A stretch of DNA of 5,767 nt from Thermoguttaceae bacterium (GCA_017454585.1 JAFTCU010000349.1:1-5767), one strand, 5' to 3'; positions 1 to 5,534 are shown, numbered from the stretch's first letter. Numbers and translations: made by a program. Notes: a model not told the origin generated them from the letters alone.

Positions 1-610
1 AGAAGAATTTGTAGATCTCGTCGCTGACCAGCGCCACCTGCTTCCGGTCGGCCAGTTCCGCCAGATCGCGGCAGACCTCCTCGCTGGCGATCGCACCCGT
101 CGGATTGCACGGCGAGTTGAGAATGATGAGCTTCGTTTTGTCCGTGATGGCCGCCTCGACTTTATTCACGTCGATGTGGAAGTCGGGGTAGGTCGAAATA
201 TAGACCGGCTTCGCGCCGACCATGCGGACCAGCGCGTCGTACATGACGAAGAACGGGTCGAAAATGATCACTTCGTCGCCTGGATTCACGAGCGTCATAA
301 TGGTGAGGAACAGAGCGCCGCTCGTACCACTGGCGATGAACGCTTCACGGACGCCCGCCCCGAACTGCTCATCGACCTGCTTCTGGACCAGCTGACGCAG
401 AACCGCGGCGCCCTGCGTGGGAGTATATCCGTTTTTCTTGGACGAGATTGCTTCGATGGCGGCCTGACGTGCGGTTTCGGGTGCGTCAAAGTCAGGCTGA
501 CCAATGGAGAGATTCACAGGATTTTCAAGTTTCGCGGCCAGGTCAAATACTTTACGGATCCCGGAAGCGTCGAACCAGCGCGTCCGGTCTGCGAGCCATT
601 TATCGTACAT
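1..610 (-). CDS. Class I/II PLP-dependent aminotransferase (aspartate aminotransferase-like), N-terminal part, cut by window edge
   Basis: Reading the minus strand from ATG at 610-608 gives 203 residues with no stop before the left edge. This is about half of the usual 380-400 aa. The start is supported by AGAGGA six bases upstream. Family features seen: an N-terminal segment with SIGQPDF at about residues 35-41; YTPTQG (62-67), where class I enzymes contact substrate; ASGTSGAL (93-100), in the region that anchors the PLP phosphate; NSPCNPTG (165-172), whose Asn contacts the cofactor ring oxygen; and SDEIY (196-200), with the Asp that pairs with the pyridine nitrogen and the Tyr of the active site. 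The Schiff-base lysine lies beyond the window. The enzyme should be cytoplasmic and transfer amino groups between an amino acid and a 2-oxo acid. Aspartate is the commonest label for such sequences, but the substrate cannot be decided here. It is transcribed divergently from the pseudopilin gene. Confidence 0.93.
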   Translation of the reverse strand, partial: MYDKWLADRTRWFDASGIRKVFDLAAKLENPVNLSIGQPDFDAPETARQAAIEAISSKKNGYTPTQGAAVLRQLVQKQVDEQFGAGVREAFIASGTSGALFLTIMTLVNPGDEVIIFDPFFVMYDALVRMVGAKPVYISTYPDFHIDVNKVEAAITDKTKLIILNSPCNPTGAIASEEVCRDLAELADRKQVALVSDEIYKFF

Positions 611-616
611 GGGGGT

Positions 617-622
617 TCCTCT
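617..622 (-). promoter_or_regulatory. Ribosome binding site of the aminotransferase gene
   Basis: The minus-strand sequence is AGAGGA followed by six bases (ACCCCC) and then the ATG at 610-608. It fits a Shine-Dalgarno site and fixes the start codon. The longer match ACAGAGG (minus strand, 624-618) also occurs before the pseudopilin start. Confidence 0.7.
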
Positions 623-667
623 GTTCAAATGGTAAAGGTTAAATTTCCAGAAAAATGGTTTTTCTTT

Positions 668-695
668 ATTTTAACACATTCCCAAAACTTTGAAA
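668..695 (-). promoter_or_regulatory. Possible sigma70-type promoter for the aminotransferase gene
   Basis: On the minus strand, TTTCAA (695-690) and TAAAAT (673-668) are separated by 16 bases. The -10 box is good but the -35 box is poor. The predicted start would lie near 660, leaving a leader of roughly 50 bases. The region is AT-rich, so chance matches are likely; this is the best candidate, not a firm call. Confidence 0.3.
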
Positions 696-731
696 GGCCC
701 ACCCCCGTAATTAATAACAGATTGTACGATT

Positions 732-773
732 ATTTCACCCCGACAGGAAATTTCGTGGCAGTTCGGGTGAAAT
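732..773. repeat. 9-bp inverted repeat with a nested palindrome, operator-like
   Basis: ATTTCACCC (732-740) and GGGTGAAAT (765-773) are perfect reverse complements 24 bases apart. Inside the interval lies the perfect palindrome GAAATTTC (747-754). The block sits about 100 bp upstream of the rightward -35 box and upstream of the possible leftward promoter, so a protein bound here could affect both genes. No run of T follows either arm, so it does not look like an intrinsic terminator. The arms are certain; the regulatory role is inferred. Confidence 0.5.
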
Positions 774-860
774 GCTGTCAACCTGAAACTTATAAACTCC
801 GGTGGGCGGGCTTTCAAATCTCTATTTTGTCATATTTTAAACAAAATTTAGAAGATTCCA

Positions 861-890
861 GTCAAGACCCTTGACGGAAATGTAAATTTC
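861..890. promoter_or_regulatory. Two adjacent dyads over the -35 box and promoter spacer (putative operator)
   Basis: GTCAAG (861-866) and CTTGAC (870-875) are perfect reverse complements with a three-base gap, and the right arm contains most of the -35 box. Immediately after, GAAAT (877-881) and ATTTC (886-890) form a second dyad inside the promoter spacer. Dyads at these positions are typical of sites where a dimeric repressor would exclude RNA polymerase. The arms are short, so chance cannot be excluded, and no regulator gene lies in the window. Confidence 0.4.
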
Positions 891-899
891 AGGTATAAA
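871..899 (+). promoter_or_regulatory. Strong sigma70-like promoter for the pseudopilin / beta-helix gene pair
   Basis: TTGACG (871-876) and TATAAA (894-899) are separated by exactly 17 bases, close to the bacterial housekeeping consensus. Transcription would start near 906, giving a leader of about 87 bases before the ATG at 993. Nothing downstream of the pseudopilin looks like a second promoter, so this one probably also serves the 1100-aa gene. Confidence 0.72.
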
Positions 900-909
900 G
901 AACACTATA

Positions 910-934
910 AGGAGTATGTGGAGTCGATACTCCT
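910..934 (+). promoter_or_regulatory. 5'-leader hairpin upstream of the pseudopilin gene
   Basis: AGGAGTAT (910-917) and ATACTCCT (927-934) are perfect reverse complements with a 9-base loop, just after the predicted transcription start. The left arm contains most of an AAGGAG sequence (909-914), so any translation starting there (ATG at 916 or GTG at 918) would be sequestered. The structure may shield the RNA 5' end or form part of a leader control. It has no following T run. Confidence 0.45.
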
Positions 935-981
935 GATTCTGATTGAAAAGATCCCCAATAATTACGAATTCCCAATTAAAC

Positions 982-986
982 AGAGG
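982..986 (+). promoter_or_regulatory. Ribosome binding site deciding the pseudopilin start
   Basis: AGAGG lies six bases before ATG 993. It favours this start over the in-frame GTG at 918, which would add 25 residues in front of the prepilin leader and whose AAGGAG is only three bases away and lies mostly within a hairpin arm. Confidence 0.7.
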
Positions 987-992
987 TTCCCG

Positions 993-2024
993 ATGAAACA
1001 TACAACTCAGCCCAAATCAGAAATACGGCGAGCCTTTACACTCGTTGAGCTGCTGGTCGTCATCGCCATCATTGGAATGTTGGTCGGTCTGTTGCTCCCT
1101 GCGGTTCAGCAGGCCCGCGAAGCGGCTCGGAATATGCAGTGCTCGAATAATGAAAAGCAGCTTGGGTTGGCCTGTCTGAATCACGAAAGCACGAGCAAAT
1201 TCTTCCCCACCGGCGGCTGGCATTACTCCTGGACGGGCGAGCCGGAACGAGGTTTCGGCGCCACTCAGCCCAGTGGCTGGCTCTTCAGTCTGCTTCCGTT
1301 TATGGAACAGAACGCACTGTACCAGCTTGGAATGAACGACACGAGCGGAAGTCGGGCCACGCAAATGACGACGCGCATCCAAACCCCTCTTTCCTTCATA
1401 AACTGCCCCTCACGCCGTGCGTTAAAGGTTTACCCGCACGGGTCCGGGACGTACCCGCGGACGAGCACCGGGACGTTTACCGTCGATAATTGCATCAAGT
1501 CGGACTACGCCTGTAATATTGGCACGGATGTCAGTCACCCGGACTGTCTGAACAATTCGGGCGAGTACGGTTACACTGGAAGTTTAAGCAGTGTGACGCC
1601 CGCCCAAATTCAATCCTACCGCACCAAAAGCACCGGAACCGGGTTGATCTTCGCCTACAGTCAGCTCACGGTGGGTGAAGTGCGCGACGGGCTATCGAAC
1701 ACGTACCTCATGGGCGAAAAATACGTCAATACCGCCTGCTACGAAACCGGGACCGACGGCGGCGACAATGAAACGGGTTACGCCGGCATCGGAAATGAAA
1801 TGGGGCGCCTCGGCACGACGGTGATCTGCCAGGACCGCGACGGCTACGCGAATACCAGCGCGTTCGGCTCCGCCCACGCCGGCTCCGCCAATCAGTGCTT
1901 TGGAGACGGAAGCATTCACCGCATTTCGTACTCGATCGACAAAATGGTCCATTACTGCCTCTCGAACCGCAAGGACGGCGGCAGGTACACCAACGGCGAG
2001 ACGGTGACGCTGACTTACGAATAA
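993..2024 (+). CDS. DUF1559 family protein with prepilin-type N-terminus and H-X9-DG motif (planctomycete pseudopilin-like)
   Basis: The 343-aa product has a 14-residue basic leader ending in Arg-Arg-Ala, then FTLVELLVV from residue 15, with the Glu at mature position 5 (E19) and a hydrophobic helix to about residue 38. This is the classic type IV prepilin / type II pseudopilin N-terminus, cut and N-methylated by prepilin peptidase. The stretch LLPAVQQAREAARNMQC is the hallmark of DUF1559 proteins. The C-terminal H-X9-DG motif is intact (H295, D305-G306). Length is normal for the family. It should be anchored in the inner membrane with its globular domain outside the cytoplasm. These proteins are numerous in Planctomycetota but have no firmly established role; a part in a pseudopilus or secretion apparatus is inferred from the leader. 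The residue before the cleavage point is Ala, not the usual Gly. It probably shares a transcript with the following beta-helix gene 61 bases away. Confidence 0.93.
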   Translation: MKHTTQPKSEIRRAFTLVELLVVIAIIGMLVGLLLPAVQQAREAARNMQCSNNEKQLGLACLNHESTSKFFPTGGWHYSWTGEPERGFGATQPSGWLFSLLPFMEQNALYQLGMNDTSGSRATQMTTRIQTPLSFINCPSRRALKVYPHGSGTYPRTSTGTFTVDNCIKSDYACNIGTDVSHPDCLNNSGEYGYTGSLSSVTPAQIQSYRTKSTGTGLIFAYSQLTVGEVRDGLSNTYLMGEKYVNTACYETGTDGGDNETGYAGIGNEMGRLGTTVICQDRDGYANTSAFGSAHAGSANQCFGDGSIHRISYSIDKMVHYCLSNRKDGGRYTNGETVTLTYE

Positions 2025-2055
2025 ATCAATCGAATAAACCGATCATCAAAAGGAA

Positions 2056-2067
2056 AATCTTAAGATT
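2056..2067. repeat. 12-bp perfect palindrome between the two plus-strand genes
   Basis: AATCTTAAGATT reads the same on both strands and sits in the 61-base gap between the pseudopilin stop and the next start, just upstream of the Shine-Dalgarno site. With no loop and no T run it is not an intrinsic terminator. It could be a protein-binding site or chance in an AT-rich gap. Confidence 0.35.
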
Positions 2068-2073
2068 CTTTAC

Positions 2074-2079
2074 GGGAGG
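2074..2079 (+). promoter_or_regulatory. Ribosome binding site of the 1100-aa beta-helix gene
   Basis: GGGAGG is placed six bases before ATG 2086. Together with the signal peptide that follows immediately, it makes this start secure. Confidence 0.75.
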
Positions 2080-2085
2080 GCTGGA

Positions 2086-5000
2086 ATGAAAAGGAAATTT
2101 AAAGTTTTGGGGGCAAATTGGTTCTTTCCGGTTCCTCTCTTTTTTTTCATCTTCCTGGGATTTCTGTTCCTTCCGGCCTTTGCCGTGTCCCCGGTCTGCG
2201 CGGACGAGCCGGGCCTTGTTCTGCTCAACGCCGATTTTCAGGAGTGGGATGAGGTTCACAGCGTTCCCAAAGCGTGGCGCAATGACTCCGTGACGCTCAG
2301 CGAAGCACTCCCGGACGGTGGCGTGAAAATGACCATCCTGAAGGAACAGACGAATCACGCGGCACTGGGCCAAAACCTGAAGATCCCGGCCGAGCTCGCC
2401 GAGGCGGATTTTATCCTCTCTGGAACCCTCTGCGGGTCGGAAGAACGGGCCGCTTACCTTTCGATCAAATTCTTTAAAGACCGCAAGGAGCTCCGCCGTC
2501 TCGGTTCCGATTCCGTTGGTCAAACCCCAAGACGGGTTTCCGTGCGGTTTTCGCCCGAGGGCGCGGATTCCATCGAGATCATCTGCCGCCTCCCCGCGAA
2601 ACCGGGCCTTTGGGCGACTTTTTCGGACCTGAAACTCGAAACGGTCCCCGCCGGTCAGCTCGGCGACTGGACGATGACTTGCGGAAGCGGGAAAATCAAG
2701 CCGTTGAATGAAGCACGCAATGAAATCTCGGTCCACCTGATCAGCGCGGAGGCCGAGCGTTTCGCCTCGGTCGGAAAAGACTTCCGTGTTTCCCAGCGGG
2801 TCACGCTCCCCCAAATCTCACCGTCTGAAAACTTCGAGTTCTCCGCCAAAATCGAAAGCGATTTCGTCGATTTCGGCTGGCTGAACGTTGAAATTTTCCA
2901 GAACGGCGAGCTCGTTCAGACGCTCAAATCCCCGCGAAACGTTCACGGCTCGGACGTTTGCCGCATCGTTTTCGGAAAGGTCCCCCTCCCGCCGACCGCC
3001 AACGGCCCGATCCGCGCGGCCCTTGGTTTTTGCTTCGACGGCCGCCAGAAATTCTTCGGCGAGCACGTGAAACTTTCGGAAATCTACTTCGGCCCGGAAC
3101 GCAAAAATCCTCCCAAGGCGAAAGCCCCCGCGCCGGAGCTGGAGCTGGTTCCCGGTTTCCAGGTCGCGAGCGTTTACCTGCACCACTGCGCGGAGAAACC
3201 CGAGTCCGTGGACCTGAAATTTCGTCGGATCTCGTCTGAGAAAAAAAAGACAAAAACCCAGAACGCTCTTGAACCCGTTTGGTACAAAGAAGAGCGAAAT
3301 CTGCGTGGGAGCCTGGTAAATCTGAAAGAGGATTCCGAGTATGAAGTTCAACTCAAAGTTTCCGTCGATGGGGCCGAAAAAGTTTACAAGGGCCGGTTCC
3401 GCACGCAGTCGGGAAAGGTAAAAATCTGGAAAACGATTGAACTCACGCCGGAAAACTGCGCGAAATTCCCCTTCAAGCCCAAAGAAAACGGCTCGGTGGA
3501 AAAAGGTTTCATCTGCTACACGGCAAAGCCCGGTTTTGTGCTTGACGCTGGTGAAAGTGCAGACGCGGCGATCCAGTTGACCGAAAATCAGTACGTGATC
3601 TTCGACGGTCTGACGATTCGCGGCGGACGGCGTGACGCGATCCAGCTCACCGACTGCCGGAACGTTCGCATTCTGAACTGCGACATTGCGGACTACGGCC
3701 GGATCGGCGTGCAGAGGCCCGATCTCGACGGGAAGTTTTTCATGCCCGGCGACGACCGCCACGGCATTAATAATGACTGCGGCGTGAGGATCGACGGCTG
3801 CGACTCCGTTCTGGTCGAGCGGTGCTTCGTGCACGATCCGCGCGGAACGGCCAACAGTTGGTTCTACTCGCACCCCGCCGGCCCAAACGCGGTTTTCGTC
3901 GGGAACTCGACCGGCGTCTGCCTGCGCTGGAACGATTTCATCGGCTCGGATCTTCACCGCTGGAACGACACGGTGGAAGGAATGGCGAACGGCCTGAACT
4001 CCGGAAGCGTCCGACGCGATGCCGAGATTTGCGGGAATTACCTCGCGTTCGGAAACGACGACGGGATGGAACTCGACGGCGGTCAGGTAAACTGCCGCTT
4101 CCTCATGAACCGCACGGAAGGCCATTTATGCGGCGTGAGCACCGCCCCGTGCAAGCGCGGCCCGTCCTACCTGTGGCGGAACGTCTTCTGCAATCCCGGC
4201 GATGTGTACGGCCTGGTCGGCGTCGGTTTCAAGAATAATTTCCAGAATATTGGCGCGGGAACGACGTTTTTCATTCAAAATTCGATCCTCGGATACAGTA
4301 CGGCCTTCAGCAGTCCCGGCGGCACACCAGAAGAGTACGCCTCCTACGACGATTGGCCGGAAAAACCGTTCAAGGGTTTCGGGCGGAACAATCTGGCGCA
4401 GGGCGGTTCTGCCGTTTCGTCGCAGTTCTTCCAGAACCTCCGGAGTGATTTCGACTGGAACCTCTACAGTCCGCGGTGCGAAAAAGAACTCACGGACCTG
4501 CGCTCGAAAGGGCAGGAAGAACACTCGCAGCTCGCCGACGCCAGCTTCCTGAACGCGGCCGGCGGGGTTTATGCTCTCGCAGACGATTCCGCGGGCAAAG
4601 GGGCTGGAACGTTCGTTCCGAATTTCATGCCGAGGGAAAATCCCGACCTGGGGGCTTTGCCGGCCGACGACCCGATCGACGCGATCCCATACCGCCCTGC
4701 TCCTTTCAAAACCGACGTAATGCACGTGGACTTCACGTCAGAAGAAACCTTCAACGAAACCGAGAAAATCGTCCGGCTGACGGCTCAGAAAACGACCGAT
4801 TTCCGGATCGTCCAGCCGGATGCGGCGAGGTTTTTCCGGGTGAGGCCCTCCTCGGGAACGATTCGTGAGGGTGAAACGATCGAGCTGCGCGTGACCATCC
4901 GCCCGAAGCAAATCACACACGCGCGGAAAAACTCCTCGGCCTTTTCGATCCGCACGCCCGACGGGCTTTCCCGGCCGGTTTCGGTGATGGCCGATTCGCG

Positions 5001-5388
5001 GGGAAACGCCGAGCTGGTGAAGCAGGACCAGGAAGGGGCGATTTTCGGAACCGTGACCGACGGCCCGGAAAAAGATGCCGTGACGCTGACGTTTGACGTT
5101 CCGCGCGACGGTTCGTACTGGCTTTTCGCGAGCTGTCAAAGAGGTGATTGCCAGTGGAGAGAGCTTGTCATTGATGGAGGGGAGCCTTTGGAAAGAATTA
5201 ATATTGGCCCCTCAAGCCCGGAAAACGTCTGGTGGTGCGTTGCGGCGCCCACGTTCCACGGCAAACCAAACCAGCCGTTTGTCCTGAAGGCCGGAAAGCA
5301 CCAGTTTATATTAATAACCAAATCTTCCTGGCGGGCTTTAAAGATTTCCGCCGCCGCGCTGTGCGAATCGCCGGAAAATCTTTTCTGA
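2086..5388 (+). CDS. Secreted multidomain right-handed parallel beta-helix protein, probable carbohydrate-active protein
   Basis: This 1100-aa protein starts with a Sec signal peptide: basic residues, a hydrophobic run at about 12-35, and probable cleavage after Ala39 (VCA|DEP). Two beta-sandwich-like modules follow (about 42-190 and 194-338), then a Pro/Ala/Lys linker (about 341-352) and a fibronectin III-like module (about 355-440). The core, about 490-735, has beta-helix rungs such as VIFDGLTIRGG, VRILNCDI and VLVERCFVHD. It contains GNDDGMELDGG (656-666) and, after a typical spacing, GVSTAPCKRGPSYLWRNV (683-700), a signature I know from uncharacterised bacterial beta-helix proteins. An Ig-like segment (about 895-968) and a C-terminal beta-sandwich resembling carbohydrate-binding modules (about 985-1095, YWLFASC to LKAGKHQFIL) complete it. 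The beta-helix fold is common in polysaccharide lyases and GH28-type hydrolases, and the acidic DDGxExDGG residues are candidate catalytic or metal ligands. Enzyme activity and substrate are inferred, not shown. I see no transmembrane or sorting anchor at the C-terminus. It probably shares a transcript with the pseudopilin gene. Confidence 0.88.
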   Translation: MKRKFKVLGANWFFPVPLFFFIFLGFLFLPAFAVSPVCADEPGLVLLNADFQEWDEVHSVPKAWRNDSVTLSEALPDGGVKMTILKEQTNHAALGQNLKIPAELAEADFILSGTLCGSEERAAYLSIKFFKDRKELRRLGSDSVGQTPRRVSVRFSPEGADSIEIICRLPAKPGLWATFSDLKLETVPAGQLGDWTMTCGSGKIKPLNEARNEISVHLISAEAERFASVGKDFRVSQRVTLPQISPSENFEFSAKIESDFVDFGWLNVEIFQNGELVQTLKSPRNVHGSDVCRIVFGKVPLPPTANGPIRAALGFCFDGRQKFFGEHVKLSEIYFGPERKNPPKAKAPAPELELVPGFQVASVYLHHCAEKPESVDLKFRRISSEKKKTKTQNALEPVWYKEERNLRGSLVNLKEDSEYEVQLKVSVDGAEKVYKGRFRTQSGKVKIWKTIELTPENCAKFPFKPKENGSVEKGFICYTAKPGFVLDAGESADAAIQLTENQYVIFDGLTIRGGRRDAIQLTDCRNVRILNCDIADYGRIGVQRPDLDGKFFMPGDDRHGINNDCGVRIDGCDSVLVERCFVHDPRGTANSWFYSHPAGPNAVFVGNSTGVCLRWNDFIGSDLHRWNDTVEGMANGLNSGSVRRDAEICGNYLAFGNDDGMELDGGQVNCRFLMNRTEGHLCGVSTAPCKRGPSYLWRNVFCNPGDVYGLVGVGFKNNFQNIGAGTTFFIQNSILGYSTAFSSPGGTPEEYASYDDWPEKPFKGFGRNNLAQGGSAVSSQFFQNLRSDFDWNLYSPRCEKELTDLRSKGQEEHSQLADASFLNAAGGVYALADDSAGKGAGTFVPNFMPRENPDLGALPADDPIDAIPYRPAPFKTDVMHVDFTSEETFNETEKIVRLTAQKTTDFRIVQPDAARFFRVRPSSGTIREGETIELRVTIRPKQITHARKNSSAFSIRTPDGLSRPVSVMADSRGNAELVKQDQEGAIFGTVTDGPEKDAVTLTFDVPRDGSYWLFASCQRGDCQWRELVIDGGEPLERINIGPSSPENVWWCVAAPTFHGKPNQPFVLKAGKHQFILITKSSWRALKISAAALCESPENLF

Positions 5389-5400
5389 TTTCAAATCAAG

Positions 5401-5525
5401 CCTCCCCTGAAAGGGGAGGGGGACCGCCGAAGGCGGTGGAGGGGTTCCAAAAGTGGGACAGTTTTGCACCATGTTTGGAACCCCCCAGTCTCGCTGCGCG
5501 AGCCAGCCCCCCTTTCAGGGGGTCC
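5401..5525. repeat. Paired inverted palindromic element (BIME/MITE-like), about 125 bp
   Basis: Two units of about 51 bases face each other. The outer sequence CCCCTGAAAGGGG (5404-5416) is perfectly complementary to 5509-5521, and the inner GGGGTTCCAAA (5441-5451) is perfectly complementary to 5474-5484. Between them each unit has its own small hairpin with a different sequence: ACCGCC-GAA-GGCGGT (5423-5437) on the left and CTCGC-TGC-GCGAG (5490-5502) on the right. The outer motifs are also self-complementary (5401-5419, 5508-5522). A 22-base core (5452-5473) separates the units. There is no open frame for a transposase and I see no clear target duplication. GC-rich intergenic palindromes of this look occur in many bacterial genomes; the match is by memory of style, not by search. 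It lies between convergent genes. Confidence 0.75.
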
Positions 5526-5534
5526 TTTAAATTT
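5507..5534 (+). terminator. Possible intrinsic terminator for the beta-helix transcript
   Basis: The right-hand hairpin of the palindromic element (CCCCC 5508-5512, GGGGG 5518-5522) is followed on the plus strand by a T-rich but interrupted stretch (TCCTTTAAATTTC). It lies about 120 bases after the stop at 5388, between convergent genes, where a terminator is expected. The T tract is weaker than in a textbook terminator. Confidence 0.4.

Larger units (their letters stand above)
611..992. other. Divergent intergenic control region, no gene seen
   Basis: These 382 bases separate the aminotransferase start from the pseudopilin start and are visibly richer in A and T than the flanking genes. An open frame covering part of this stretch on the plus strand continues into the aminotransferase as its antisense shadow and resembles no protein I know. 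The content is regulatory: a weak leftward promoter, an inverted repeat at 732-773, a strong rightward promoter at 871-899 with dyads around it, and a leader hairpin at 910-934. The heptamer AAATTTC occurs three times on the plus strand (641-647, 748-754, 884-890). I see no riboswitch or small-RNA signature that I can name. Confidence 0.75.

Noticed and set aside
176..874. Open plus-strand frame of 232 codons across the aminotransferase and intergenic region
   Set aside because: It is antisense to a clear aminotransferase for most of its length, the translation resembles no protein family, and it continues into AT-rich control DNA.
918..992. In-frame GTG start at 918 extending the pseudopilin by 25 residues
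   Set aside because: The prepilin leader is normally short and basic, ATG 993 has a well-spaced AGAGG, and the GTG lies in a hairpin loop only three bases from its AAGGAG.
611..992. Riboswitch or structured non-coding RNA in the intergenic region
   Set aside because: Only short simple stem-loops are visible; I cannot match them to a known riboswitch consensus, and the predicted leader is under 90 bases.
3134..3145. Short tandem repeat GAGCTG GAGCTG in the linker of the large gene
   Set aside because: Two copies encoding Glu-Leu-Glu-Leu in a linker is ordinary low complexity.
2026..4125. Two long minus-strand frames (2026-2814 and 2818-4125) opposite the large gene
   Set aside because: They are reverse-strand shadows of a GC-biased gene; their Arg/Val/Ala/Glu-rich translations have no domain signature, and the plus strand gives a coherent secreted multidomain protein.
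5401..5525. CRISPR array or insertion sequence
   Set aside because: There are only two mirrored units, not direct repeats with spacers of even length, and no transposase frame or clear target duplication.
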